From NCBI RefSeq assembly GCF_024211255.1, contig NZ_JAMLDY010000005.1, positions 155,915-219,914 of the forward strand: a stretch of 64,000 bases of DNA. Direction: 5' to 3'. Position 1 is the first letter of the stretch. Every line of letters begins with the position of its first letter. Shown in pieces: positions 1 to 8,210 of this stretch. The DNA comes from Sphingomonas liriopis. GTDB taxonomy: Bacteria; Pseudomonadota; Alphaproteobacteria; Sphingomonadales; Sphingomonadaceae. Made by a program: the position numbers and the translations under genes. Below the pieces are notes generated by a model that searched no databases, had not been told where the DNA came from, and saw nothing but the letters and a program-made list of their open reading frames with translations.

Positions 1-1
1 G

Positions 2-244
2 GACGAGGCGCGCACCGATGCGGTCAGGCGCGCCCGCGCCCGCGCCGACCTGTACGCCGCGGCGGCGGGGATGAAGGTCGCGCGGGTGATCTCGATCGCG
101 GAAGCCGGGCAGGACGACGGCGGATCGCCGATCCGGCCGCAGTTCATGGCGCGCGCGATGAAAGCGGATGCCGCGCCGACCGAGATCGCGCCGGGCGAGA
201 AGGACGTCACCGTCACCCTGTCAGTACGCTTCCTCCTCCAGTAA
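2..244 (+). CDS. SIMPL domain (DUF541) protein, C-terminal part, cut by window edge
   Basis: The frame is open from base 2 and stops at 242-244, giving 80 residues. The pattern of an Asp/Ala/Arg-rich helix, a central 'GMKVARVISIAE' strand, and a closing 'VTVTLSVRFLL' strand matches the end of SIMPL (DUF541) domains, which are small periplasmic or outer-membrane-associated proteins of poorly known function. The start and any signal peptide lie left of the window. A strong hairpin terminator follows directly. Confidence 0.75.
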   Translation, partial: DEARTDAVRRARARADLYAAAAGMKVARVISIAEAGQDDGGSPIRPQFMARAMKADAAPTEIAPGEKDVTVTLSVRFLLQ

Positions 245-251
245 TGCGAAA

Positions 252-284
252 AGGGCCGCCCGGTCGCCCGGACGGCCCTTTCGT
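252..284 (+). terminator. Rho-independent terminator after the SIMPL gene
   Basis: A nearly perfect inverted repeat (arms agggccgcccgg and cccggacggccct, loop tcg) is followed by a short T-rich stretch. It begins 8 bases after the SIMPL stop codon and faces the convergent GlsB-like gene. Confidence 0.75.
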
Positions 285-311
285 TTCGCGTGACGAAGCG
301 AACGTCGTGAC

Positions 312-569
312 TTAGCGGACGCTGCCGCGACGCACAAGATTCACGATCGCGAGCAGGATCACCGCACCGAGCAGCGACACCAGGAACGACGTGATGTTGA
401 GCGGCTGGTTGTTGATCGAGCCGCCCGACAGGATCAGGCCGCCGATGAACGCGCCGACGATGCCGACGATGATGTTCAGGAAGATGCCCTGCTGCGCGTC
501 GGTGCGCATGATGATGCTGGCGAGCCAGCCGATGACACCGCCGATGATAAGCCAAAGAATGATACCCAT
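312..569 (-). CDS. GlsB/YeaQ/YmgE family stress-response membrane protein
   Basis: An 85-residue, very hydrophobic protein with three predicted membrane segments (about residues 3-20, 30-48 and 58-78) separated by short Gly-rich turns. The pattern 'GGVIGWLAS' near the N-terminus and 'NIIVGIVGAFIGG' in the middle is characteristic of the transglycosylase-associated (YeaQ/GlsB) family, small inner-membrane proteins often induced by stress in other bacteria. The molecular role is unknown. Length is typical. It stands alone and converges on the SIMPL gene. Confidence 0.85.
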   Translation of the reverse strand: MGIILWLIIGGVIGWLASIIMRTDAQQGIFLNIIVGIVGAFIGGLILSGGSINNQPLNITSFLVSLLGAVILLAIVNLVRRGSVR

Positions 570-703
570 AAATCCCTCCGTTTACGCCCGGCGTGGGCTC
601 TGACGGAAAGACTCACGAAGCCGGATAAATGTTCCGCACGCGTTTCGTTCGTTGCGCGCCGGTTCGTCGCAGGCCTTGTCCCGCGACGCCGGCGCGCGCC
701 TCC

Positions 704-1003
704 TCAATATTTCTGCTGGCGTTCGTAGAGCGATTTGTAATGCTGGATGCGGGTGACGCGCAGGCCGGGCATCCCCGACCGGTCGATCGCGCGCTGCCAG
801 CCGGCGAATTCCTCGACGGTCAGGCCGTAGCGGGCGCACACATCGTCGACCGACAGCAACCCGCCGTTGACCGCGGCGACCACCTCCGCCTTGCGGCGCA
901 CCACCCAGCGCGTCGTCGAGGGCGGCGGCAGGCTGTCCAGCGTCAGCGACTCGCCGAGCGGGCCGATGACTTTGGCGGGGCGGATTTTCTGGTTCTCGAT
1001 CAT
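704..1003 (-). CDS. sciP: SciP-type CtrA inhibitor (DUF1153)
   Basis: A 99-residue protein with the DUF1153 signature: 'KVIGPLGESLTL', then 'LPPPSTTRWVVRRKAEVV', then a helix-turn-helix around residues 45-75 ('LLSVDDVCARYGLTVEEF'), and the closing 'GLRVTRIQHYKS'. In Caulobacter, SciP binds DNA-bound CtrA and blocks recruitment of RNA polymerase, which times cell-cycle and flagellar genes. Conservation across the whole length supports the same role here. The start at an ATG is followed directly by the conserved 'IENQKIRPAKVIGP' region. It is a monocistronic gene. Confidence 0.9.
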   Translation of the reverse strand: MIENQKIRPAKVIGPLGESLTLDSLPPPSTTRWVVRRKAEVVAAVNGGLLSVDDVCARYGLTVEEFAGWQRAIDRSGMPGLRVTRIQHYKSLYERQQKY

Positions 1004-1106
1004 TACTCAACCTCGATCGGGGCGGGGGGCCCCCTCTCAAAACGCGATACGGTCCCTTAGCGACACGGACTGAAGATCGCCTGAAACGCCACGGTAAACG
1101 GCGTCT

Positions 1107-1334
1107 TCATGCCTCTCCCCAGCGGGCGAGCAGCGCCGCGGTCGGCCCGTTGAAGGCGCCGTCGCGCGGTTGCAGCAGCCGCGACGGGCTGCCGATCCGG
1201 CCGAACTCGGCCTGCGCCACCGCCGTCGGCGACGCCGACTGCCGTGCCGCGATCCCGACCATCAGCACCGCCAGGTCGCCCGGAAGGCGGGTGACTTCCG
1301 TATTCCTGTCGAAGCCGGGAAAGCTGAGATCCAA
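1107..1334 (-). CDS. Hypothetical protein, 75 residues
   Basis: Not recognised. The frame opens with a TTG codon (DLSFPGFDRN...) and has the third-position G/C bias expected of coding DNA in this genome, whereas the overlapping reading frames are Arg/Pro-rich as shadows usually are. No signal peptide or membrane segment is visible. The C-terminal half reads like a small globular domain with Phe/Pro/Arg turns. It lies between sciP (same strand, downstream) and mnmA (divergent). It could be a remnant or a non-coding stretch. Confidence 0.4.
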   Translation of the reverse strand: MDLSFPGFDRNTEVTRLPGDLAVLMVGIAARQSASPTAVAQAEFGRIGSPSRLLQPRDGAFNGPTAALLARWGEA

Positions 1335-1469
1335 CGCTGCTACTCATGTCACTCTTGGGAGAGGCAGCTGTAGGCGCGGGGCGATGAAGGCGGGGTAAAG
1401 CGGACCGCAAGGTTGTGTGAACCTTCGTTACTTTGCGGTTCAGCGGCCAAGCGCGTATGGGGCCGGCGC

Positions 1470-2588
1470 ATGGATGACGTGGATTTCCAGCTGGATGGCA
1501 ACCTCGCGGCGAAGCGGATCGTGGTGGCGATGTCGGGCGGCGTCGACAGTTCGGTGGTCGCCGCGCTGGCGGCGCGCACCGGTGCCGAGACGATCGGCGT
1601 GACGCTGCAATTGTACGACCATGGCGAGGCGACGGGCCGCGCGGGCAGCTGCTGTGCGGGCCGCGATATCCGCGACGCGCGCGCGGTGTGCGACAGGCTG
1701 GGGATCGCGCATTACGTGTTCGATCACGAAAGCCGGTTCCGCGAAACGGTGGTCGATACCTTCGCCGACGCCTATCTCGCCGGGCAGACGCCGATCCCCT
1801 GCGTCCAGTGCAATACGGGGCCGAAGTTCACCGACCTGCTCAGCCTGGCGAAGGATCTGGGCGCCGATTGCCTCGCCACCGGCCATTACGTGCGCCGGGT
1901 GATCGGGCCGGCGGGGGCGGAGCTGCACCGCGGCGCCGATCCGGCGCGCGACCAGAGCTACTTCCTGTTCGCGACCACGCAGGCGCAGCTCGATTACCTG
2001 CGTTTCCCGCTGGGAGCCTTGCCCAAGGCGCGGGTGCGCGAAATCGCGGCAGAGCTGGGGCTCGGCGTCGCCGCCAAGCCCGACAGCCAGGATATCTGCT
2101 TCGTCCCCGACGGCGATTACGCCGGACTGGTGCGCAAGCTGCGCCCCGAGGCGGATACCGCGGGCGACATCGTCGACCTGGCGGGGCGGCGGCTCGGCAG
2201 CCATCGCGGCATCATCCATTTCACCGTCGGCCAGCGCCGCGGGCTGGAGATCGGCGGCAGCCCCGAGCCGCTGTACGTCGTGCGCGTCGATGCGGCGAGC
2301 CGGCAGGTGGTGGTCGGCCCGCGCGCGGCGCTGGCGGTCGGCGCGGCGCGGGTGACCGGCATGAACTGGATCGGCGGCGACCATGCCGGGCCGCTCGCCG
2401 TCAAGGTGCGATCGATGGCCAAGCCGGTGCCGGCGCGGCTGGAAGGCGACCGGGTGGCGTTCGACGCACCCGAATATGGCGTCGCGCCGGGGCAGGCGGC
2501 GGTGCTCTACGCGGGCGAACGCGTGCTCGGCGGCGGCTGGATCGCGGCGACCGAGCCGGCACTGGCCGGCGAGGCGGTGGCGGCGTGA
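1470..2588 (+). CDS. mnmA: tRNA-specific 2-thiouridylase MnmA
   Basis: MnmA thiolates U34 of the tRNAs for Lys, Glu and Gln in the cytoplasm, using sulfur relayed from a cysteine desulfurase. The PP-loop 'MSGGVDSS' sits at residues 21-28. The catalytic cysteine motif 'PCVQCN' and the second cysteine in 'QDICFV' are both present, as is the C-terminal beta-barrel region. Length is 372 residues with the ATG at 1470. An in-frame TTG at 1413 would add 19 residues unlike the family, so 1470 is preferred. The stop overlaps the GTG of the next gene, so the two are probably translated together. Confidence 0.93.
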   Translation: MDDVDFQLDGNLAAKRIVVAMSGGVDSSVVAALAARTGAETIGVTLQLYDHGEATGRAGSCCAGRDIRDARAVCDRLGIAHYVFDHESRFRETVVDTFADAYLAGQTPIPCVQCNTGPKFTDLLSLAKDLGADCLATGHYVRRVIGPAGAELHRGADPARDQSYFLFATTQAQLDYLRFPLGALPKARVREIAAELGLGVAAKPDSQDICFVPDGDYAGLVRKLRPEADTAGDIVDLAGRRLGSHRGIIHFTVGQRRGLEIGGSPEPLYVVRVDAASRQVVVGPRAALAVGAARVTGMNWIGGDHAGPLAVKVRSMAKPVPARLEGDRVAFDAPEYGVAPGQAAVLYAGERVLGGGWIAATEPALAGEAVAA

Positions 2589-2839
2589 CCGTGTCGATCG
2601 AGGCGCTGCGGCTGGAGATGGAAGCCGCCGCCGCGGCGCTCGATTTCGAGACCGCGGGCCGGCTGCGCGACCGCATCAGCTTGCTGCGCGCCGGCGGCGA
2701 CGACATGGATACCGCCGGGCTGGAGCGGCAACGGCCGGGCGCGATGGGGCTGGGGACGAGCCAGTCGCGGGTGGTCCCGCCCGAAGGCTGGGTGAAACCG
2801 GCGAAGCCCGATCCGATGACGAAGCGGCGGGGGCGGTAG
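2585..2839 (+). CDS. UvrB/UvrC motif-containing small protein
   Basis: Eighty-four residues starting at GTG 2585, which overlaps the mnmA stop (GTGA). Residues 5-35 ('[24 protein letters not shown]') form the short helical-hairpin UVR motif known from the UvrB-UvrC contact and from several small adaptor proteins. The remainder is a polar Pro/Lys-rich tail. The function is unknown. Translational coupling to mnmA suggests co-expression, not a proven role in tRNA thiolation. Confidence 0.7.
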   Translation: MTVSIEALRLEMEAAAAALDFETAGRLRDRISLLRAGGDDMDTAGLERQRPGAMGLGTSQSRVVPPEGWVKPAKPDPMTKRRGR

Positions 2840-2920
2840 GGAACACACCACGTTTTCTCGCAAAGGCGATGATCGATACGCGCCCGCGCGGGAATGGCGA
2901 AGGGTGGCAGGTCGGCCCTC

Positions 2921-5461
2921 TTACAAATCCGGCAACACCTGCTCCGCCATGCCCCATCCCGCCAGCGCCCGCGACGTCGCCCGCTGCAACAGCTCGTCCG
3001 CATCGCGCACGCTCCAGCGCGCCGCCGTGTCGATGTCGCGCAATTCGCTCCACGACACAGGCGCCGCCACCGGCGCGCCCGCCCGCGCCCGCGCCGAATA
3101 GGGCATGATCGCCGTGGCGCCCCGCTGGTTGCGCAGATAGTCGATGAAGATCCGCCCCTTGCGCTTCGTCTTGGTCGCCACCGCGACGAAGCGATCCGGC
3201 TCCGCCCCCGCCAGCGCACGCGCAAAGCGGTCGGCGAAGTCCTTGACCGCGGGCCATTCCGCCTGCGGCGTCAGCGGCACGACGACGTGCACGCCCTTGC
3301 CCCCCGACAGCAACGGAAAGCTGACCAGCCCCAGCTCGGCAAGCTGTGCGCTGACATGCTCCGCGGCGCGCTTGGTGTCGGCGAAGTCCAATCCCTCGTC
3401 GGGATCGAGGTCGATCACCAGCCGGTCGGGCTTTTCCAGCGGATCGATCCGCGATCCCCAGCCGTGGAATTCGATCGTCCCCATCTGCACGCAGGCGACG
3501 AGGCCATCGGCGTCGTCGACGTACAGATACGGTTCGACCGATCCGTCCTTCTCGCGCACGTCGACGTGGTGGACGTGGTCGCCGAAACTGCCCGCGTCGT
3601 GCTTCTGGAAGAAGCAGGCGCGCGCCCGACCCTGCGGACAGCGGACCAGGCTGATCGGCCGCCGCCCCGCCCAGGGCAGCATGATCGGCGCGAGCGCGGC
3701 ATAATAATCGGCGAGCTCGCCCTTGGTGACGTCGCTGTCGGGGAAGACCAGCCGGTCGCGGCTGCTCACCATGACATGGATCGCGGGCGCGGCGGGCGCG
3801 GGTTCGGCGACCTCGGCGACGACCTCCGCCGCCGGCTTGTCGGCGCGCAGGCCGAGGAAGCTCGGGTGGCGCAGCACCTTGTCGGGCGTCACCTCGGTAA
3901 AGGCGATCTCCGCGACCAGCTCGGGTTCGATCCATTTCGCGCCGCGCACCATCGCGCGGTACGGCTTCAAGCCGGTGGCATCGACCGGCGGCGTCTTGAC
4001 CGCGAGCTTCGCCATCCGTTCGGCGAGGTCGTCCATCACGCCTTGCGTGAAGCCGGTGCCGACCTTGCCTGCATAGCGCCAGCCGTCCCCCTCGCGTAAG
4101 CCCAGCAGCAGCGATTTGAACCCGCGTTTCTTGTCCGACGGCGTCCAGCCGATGACGACGAACTCCTGCCGCCGGATGCACTTGGCCTTGAGCCAAGACC
4201 GGTCGCGCTTGCCGGTGTAGGGCGCATCGGCGCGTTTCGAGACGACGCCCTCCAGCCCCTCGCGGCACATCGCGTCGAACAGGGCCTCGCCCGATCCCAG
4301 CACATGTTCGGCGAACTGGATACGCTCGCCGTTGGCGATGAGGGTGCGGAGGCGCTCCTTGCGCTCGATCGTGGGCAGGCCGGTCAGGTCCTCGCCGTCC
4401 ACCGCGAGCAGATCGAATGCGAACAGCGTCATCGCCCCGCCCTCCGAAATCGCGTCCTTGAGCGTCGAGAAATCGGGCCTCCCGTCCTTGAACGCGACGA
4501 TCTCGCCGTCGATCAGCGCGGATCGCACCGACAATGCGGCGGCGGCCTCGGCGATCCGTCCGAACTTGTCAGTCCAGTCGAGCCCGCTGCGGGTGAAGAC
4601 CTTCGCCGTACCCCCGCCGACCGCGACGAGCGCACGATAACCGTCGTATTTGACCTCGTGCAGCCAGCCGGAGCCTGCCGGTACACTATCGACCAAAGTG
4701 CAGAGCTGCGGGTCGCGAAAGACAGGCGAATCCTCCCCGGCACGGGGAGGGGGACCAGCGAAGCTGGTGGAGGGGGGCTTCCGCAAAGTGGATCGCTTGC
4801 GGCGCGCCCCCTCCACCCCGGCGCTGGCGCGCCGCGGTCCCCCTCCCCGTGCCGGGGAGAATTTTGGTTTGGCACCCTCCGCGATCTCCACCATCGTCCG
4901 GCCGGTGGCGACGCTGGTCAGCGCCTCCTCGACCAAAGTATCCGTGCCCCCCGCATAGGCGTCGTCGATCTTGCGCAGCAGCCAGTTCTCGCGCTTCTCC
5001 TTCGCGCGCGGTTTCAGCCGGATCAGCAGCCATTCCCCCTTCATCCGCTCGCCGTCGAGCGTGAAGTGGAGGTGACCCTTGTCGAGATCCTTCGCCGACT
5101 TGCCTGCGATCGGCGCCCAGGTGCCGCGGTCCCACAGCATCACGGTGCCGCCGCCATATTCGCCCTTGGGGATCGTCCCCTCGAACGTCGCATAGGACAA
5201 GGGATGATCCTCTGTGCGCACCGCGAGGCGCTTCTCGTCGGGGTCGAGGCTGGGGCCGCGCGTCACCGCCCAGCTCTTGAGCACGCCGTCGAGTTCGAGG
5301 CGGAAGTCCCAGTGCAGCCGCGTCGCGTCGTGCTTCTGCACCATGAAGCTGTTGCCGTGACCGGGGGCGAGCGTCCCCGCGGGTTCGGCGGTCTTGGTGA
5401 AGTCGCGCTTGGCATTATAGCGGTCGAGCGGATCGGTCCCGGCCATGTCAGCGGCCCCCAT
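2921..5461 (-). CDS. ligD: DNA ligase D (NHEJ multi-domain ligase)
   Basis: LigD seals double-strand breaks with Ku. Domain order is phosphoesterase (about residues 40-195, with 'HDATRLHWDFRLE' and the His/Asp metal ligands), ATP-dependent ligase (about 255-545, with the nucleotidyl-lysine motif 'EVKYDGYR' near residue 270) and primase/polymerase (about 560-846, with 'VIDLDPDEGLDF'), which is the Pseudomonas-type order. Residues about 199-243 are an odd Pro/Gly/Arg-rich stretch encoded by a palindromic repeat sitting in frame in the linker between the first two domains (see separate entry). Start ATG at 5461; Met6 (5446) is an equally good alternative. ku lies upstream on the same strand. Confidence 0.95.
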   Translation of the reverse strand: MGAADMAGTDPLDRYNAKRDFTKTAEPAGTLAPGHGNSFMVQKHDATRLHWDFRLELDGVLKSWAVTRGPSLDPDEKRLAVRTEDHPLSYATFEGTIPKGEYGGGTVMLWDRGTWAPIAGKSAKDLDKGHLHFTLDGERMKGEWLLIRLKPRAKEKRENWLLRKIDDAYAGGTDTLVEEALTSVATGRTMVEIAEGAKPKFSPARGGGPRRASAGVEGARRKRSTLRKPPSTSFAGPPPRAGEDSPVFRDPQLCTLVDSVPAGSGWLHEVKYDGYRALVAVGGGTAKVFTRSGLDWTDKFGRIAEAAAALSVRSALIDGEIVAFKDGRPDFSTLKDAISEGGAMTLFAFDLLAVDGEDLTGLPTIERKERLRTLIANGERIQFAEHVLGSGEALFDAMCREGLEGVVSKRADAPYTGKRDRSWLKAKCIRRQEFVVIGWTPSDKKRGFKSLLLGLREGDGWRYAGKVGTGFTQGVMDDLAERMAKLAVKTPPVDATGLKPYRAMVRGAKWIEPELVAEIAFTEVTPDKVLRHPSFLGLRADKPAAEVVAEVAEPAPAAPAIHVMVSSRDRLVFPDSDVTKGELADYYAALAPIMLPWAGRRPISLVRCPQGRARACFFQKHDAGSFGDHVHHVDVREKDGSVEPYLYVDDADGLVACVQMGTIEFHGWGSRIDPLEKPDRLVIDLDPDEGLDFADTKRAAEHVSAQLAELGLVSFPLLSGGKGVHVVVPLTPQAEWPAVKDFADRFARALAGAEPDRFVAVATKTKRKGRIFIDYLRNQRGATAIMPYSARARAGAPVAAPVSWSELRDIDTAARWSVRDADELLQRATSRALAGWGMAEQVLPDL
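4731..4860. repeat. Palindromic repeat inserted in frame within ligD
   Basis: An imperfect inverted repeat of about 130 bp. Each outer arm carries a small hairpin (tcctccccggcacggggagg at the left, its mirror at the right) followed by a GGGGGACC block and an inner hairpin. The same layout occurs at 6517-6644 between ku and pdxH. Here it lies in the ligD reading frame and adds roughly 45 codons (peptide rich in 'SPARGGG' and 'GPPPRAGED' runs) to the interdomain linker, with no stop or frameshift. Confidence 0.85.
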
Positions 5462-5462
5462 C

Positions 5463-5544
5463 CGTCATCCCAGCGCAAGCTGGGATCTTGGCGTGGGGAT
5501 CCGCGCCCCTGCCGCATGAGACCCCAGCGTGCGCTGGGGTGACG
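5463..5544. repeat. Palindromic intergenic repeat (GTCATCCC family) between ku and ligD
   Basis: Two small hairpins face each other: cgtcatcccagcgcaagctg on the left and ccccagcgtgcgctggggtg on the right, around a spacer of about 30 bp. It is one of several members in this window of a GTCATCCC/GGGATGAC-ended family. It fills the gap between the end of ku and the start of ligD. Confidence 0.8.
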
Positions 5545-5560
5545 GTTGGGGGCGGGGGTG

Positions 5561-6451
5561 TCATGCCCGCTTCTTCGCCGCCGGCTTGCGGGGGGCGGCA
5601 GTCTTGGCGGGCGCCTTCTTCGCCGGGGCCTTCTTCGCAGGCGCCTTCGCCGGCGCGCCACCCGATTTCTCCATCGACTTCTTGAGCGCCGCCATCAGGT
5701 CGACGACGTTGCTCCCCGACTTGCCGCCGCCGTCGTCCTTCTCCTCGATCACCTTGCCCCCCTTCGCCTTGCGCTTGCGCTCGACCAAGTCCTTCAACGC
5801 ATCGACGTAGCGGTCGTGGAATTCCTGCGGGTCGAAGCGGCCGCTTTTCTTGGCGATCAGCGCCTCGGCGAGGTCGAGCAGGTCGTCGTCGGGCTTCTGA
5901 TCGGGGATTTCGCGGAAATAGCCCTGCGCCTTGTTGACCTCGTCGGCGTAGCGCAGCGTTTCGAGCACCATGCCGCGCCCGCACGGCTTCAGGCTGACGA
6001 CATATTCGCGCCCCCGCATCGCGAGCTGGCCTAGCCCGACTTTCTTCGTCCGCCGCAGCGCCTCGCGCAGCACGATGAACGCCTCTTCGGCGAGGTCGTC
6101 GGCGGGGACGACGAAATAGGGCTTTTCGTAATATAGCACATCGATCTCGTGCGCGTCGACGAACTGGGTCAGCTCCAGCGTCTTCTTCGATTCGAGCTTC
6201 ACCGCGTCGATCTCGTCCTGCTCCAGCAGCACGAACTCGCCCTTCGACACCTCGTACCCCTTCATGATCTCGTCGGTATCGACCGGCCCCACGCCGGTGA
6301 CGACCTTCTCGTAATGGATCGGTTTGCCGCTGGGTTCGTGGATCTGCTTGAAGCTGACCGCCGCGCCGCTTTTGGTCGCCGAATAGATTTCGACCGGGAT
6401 CGACACGAGGGCGAGGCGGATCTGTCCTTGCCAATAGGCGCGTGCGGGCAT
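5561..6451 (-). CDS. ku: Non-homologous end-joining protein Ku
   Basis: A 296-residue homodimeric Ku that threads onto broken DNA ends and recruits LigD. The N-terminus 'MPARAYWQGQIRLALVSIPVEIYSAT' and the core 'QIHEPSGKPIHYEKV' are diagnostic of bacterial Ku. The last 40 or so residues are a Lys/Ala/Pro-rich tail with repeated 'KKAPA' units, a typical DNA-binding extension. It lies directly upstream of ligD on the same strand with a palindromic repeat in the gap, so the two may form one transcript. Confidence 0.95.
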   Translation of the reverse strand: MPARAYWQGQIRLALVSIPVEIYSATKSGAAVSFKQIHEPSGKPIHYEKVVTGVGPVDTDEIMKGYEVSKGEFVLLEQDEIDAVKLESKKTLELTQFVDAHEIDVLYYEKPYFVVPADDLAEEAFIVLREALRRTKKVGLGQLAMRGREYVVSLKPCGRGMVLETLRYADEVNKAQGYFREIPDQKPDDDLLDLAEALIAKKSGRFDPQEFHDRYVDALKDLVERKRKAKGGKVIEEKDDGGGKSGSNVVDLMAALKKSMEKSGGAPAKAPAKKAPAKKAPAKTAAPRKPAAKKRA

Positions 6452-6516
6452 GTGCGAGTGTCTTTCCGTTGCGGAAGCGATTCAATTCATGGGGGAAAGA
6501 GTCGTTCCGCGCGCAG

Positions 6517-6644
6517 TCCTCCCCGTCACGGGGAGGGGGACCGTTCGCGCAGCGAATGGTGGAGGGGGGCTTCCGCGAGCGGATCGTTGGAGGAAGCCCC
6601 CTCCGTCACCGCTGCGCGGCGCCACCTCCCCGTACCGGGGAGGA
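6517..6644. repeat. Palindromic repeat, ligD-insert family, in the ku/pdxH divergent region
   Basis: Inverted repeat of about 128 bp with outer hairpins (tcctccccgtcacggggagg left, ctccccgtaccggggagg right) and inner GC-rich arms. It is closely similar to the copy inside ligD at 4731-4860. It occupies most of the 230-base region between the divergently transcribed ku and pdxH, close to both promoters. Confidence 0.85.
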
Positions 6645-6681
6645 TTTTTACTTGGGTCCAACATGCGCTACAGCGCCGCGC

Positions 6682-7260
6682 ATGGCCGACGATCCCTTCG
6701 CGCTGTTCGATGCCTGGTACGCCGAAGCCAGGACGAGCGAACTCAACGATCCCAATGCGATGGCGCTCGCCACCGTCGATGCCGCGGGACAGCCGTCGGT
6801 GCGGATGGTGCTGCTGAAGGGCCATGGCCCCGACGGCTTCGTCTTCTACACTAACCGCGAGGGCCGCAAGGCCGCCGACCTCGCCGCCGTGCCCAAGGCG
6901 GCGCTGCTGTTCCACTGGAAGTCGCTGCGCCGGCAGATTCGCATCGAGGGGCCTGTGAGCCTCGCCTCAGACGCCGAATCCGACGCCTATTTCGCCAGCC
7001 GCGGTCGCGATTCGCAGCTCGGCGCTTGGGCGTCCGACCAGTCGCGCCCCCTCGCGGATCGCGAGACGTTCGAAGCGCGGTTCGACGCGGCCAGGGCGCG
7101 GTTCGAGGGGCGCGACGTCCACCGGCCGCCGCATTGGGGCGGCTATCGCGTCACGCCCGAGCGAATCGAATTCTGGCAGGACCGCGCCCACCGCCTGCAC
7201 GAACGCCGCCTGTTCACCCGGACGCACGACGGCTGGGACGAAGGGCTGCTGTTCCCATGA
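6682..7260 (+). CDS. pdxH: Pyridoxamine 5'-phosphate oxidase
   Basis: FMN-dependent oxidase that makes pyridoxal 5'-phosphate from pyridoxine or pyridoxamine phosphate, the last step and salvage step of vitamin B6 synthesis. The 192-residue product has the family landmarks 'MALATVDAAGQPSVRMVLLKG', 'FVFYTNREGRKA', 'RRQIRIEGPV', 'SRGRDSQLGAWAS', 'HWGGYRVTPERIEFWQ' and the C-terminal 'RLHERRLFTR'. ATG 6682 gives the usual length. The stop overlaps the start of the next gene (ATGA), so it heads a three-gene coupled set. Confidence 0.94.
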   Translation: MADDPFALFDAWYAEARTSELNDPNAMALATVDAAGQPSVRMVLLKGHGPDGFVFYTNREGRKAADLAAVPKAALLFHWKSLRRQIRIEGPVSLASDAESDAYFASRGRDSQLGAWASDQSRPLADRETFEARFDAARARFEGRDVHRPPHWGGYRVTPERIEFWQDRAHRLHERRLFTRTHDGWDEGLLFP

Positions 7261-8210
7261 CCCGCGACGAACAGCGCCGGTTCCTGCCGCTGGCGACGCG
7301 CGCCGCGCTCGCCAGTGTGGCGATGGCGTGCTTCCTGCTCGCCTTGAAGGGCTTCGCGGCGTGGCGGAGCGGATCGGTGGCGATGCTCGGCAGCCTCGCC
7401 GATACCGCGCTCGACCTGCTTGCCAGCCTCGTCACGCTGTATGGCGTGCGGCTCGCCGCGACGCCCGCCGATCACGACCACCGCTTCGGCCATGGCAAGG
7501 CGGAGGCGCTCGCGGCCTTGTTCCAGGTCGCGCTCATCACCGCGTCGGCGGGCGGCATCGCCTGGCGCGCGATCGCCGCGCTGGGCGAGAACGGCCCGAC
7601 CGCCGACGCCGATTTCGGCATCCTCGTCTCGGTCATCGCGATCGCCGCCACCGCGGTCCTGCTCTGGTATCAGCGCACGATCATCCGCCAGACCGGATCG
7701 GTCGCGATCATGGCGGACAACGTCCATTACCAGTCCGACGTGCTGCTCAACGGATCGGTGATCGTCGCGCTGGTGCTCGACCAGTATCTCGGCTGGCACA
7801 AGGCCGATCCGATCCTCGGCATCGCCATCGCGCTGTGGCTGGCGTGGGGCGCGTTCCAGGCATCGTCGAACGCGATCGACCAGCTGATGGACAAGGAATG
7901 GCCCGAGGATCAGCGTGCCGCCTTCCTCGACGTCGCCGCGCGGCAGCCGGGGTTGAAGGGCATCCACGATTTCCGCACGCGCCGCTCGGGCAGCCACGAT
8001 TTCGCGCAATTTCACATGGAGGTCGACCGCAACCTCACCGTCCACGACGCGCACGAGATCGTCGAGGCGGTCGAGCGCGACCTGCGCCGGACCTTCCCCA
8101 AGGTCGAGGTGCTGATCCACCTCGATCCCGAAGGCCATGTCGACACCGACAATCCGCTGGTCGAGGCGGACGTGACGCCGCACTGGTTCGGCAAGAGAGT
8201 GAGCTATTGA
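7257..8210 (+). CDS. Cation diffusion facilitator (FieF-like)
   Basis: Inner-membrane metal/proton antiporter of the CDF family, 317 residues, with about six membrane segments in the first 210 residues and a cytoplasmic ferredoxin-like C-terminal domain. Metal-site residues resemble FieF/YiiP: Asp pair in 'LADTALDLL', 'HDHRFGHGKAEALA' after the second segment, and 'ADNVHYQSDVLLN' later. The substrate is probably Zn2+ or Fe2+ by analogy and is not readable from sequence. Overlaps pdxH and is overlapped by the PhzF gene. Confidence 0.88.
   Translation: MTRDEQRRFLPLATRAALASVAMACFLLALKGFAAWRSGSVAMLGSLADTALDLLASLVTLYGVRLAATPADHDHRFGHGKAEALAALFQVALITASAGGIAWRAIAALGENGPTADADFGILVSVIAIAATAVLLWYQRTIIRQTGSVAIMADNVHYQSDVLLNGSVIVALVLDQYLGWHKADPILGIAIALWLAWGAFQASSNAIDQLMDKEWPEDQRAAFLDVAARQPGLKGIHDFRTRRSGSHDFAQFHMEVDRNLTVHDAHEIVEAVERDLRRTFPKVEVLIHLDPEGHVDTDNPLVEADVTPHWFGKRVSY

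Noticed and set aside
1413..1469. Upstream TTG start for mnmA
   Set aside because: It would add 19 residues (Cys/Arg-rich) not seen in the family, while the ATG at 1470 gives the normal N-terminus.
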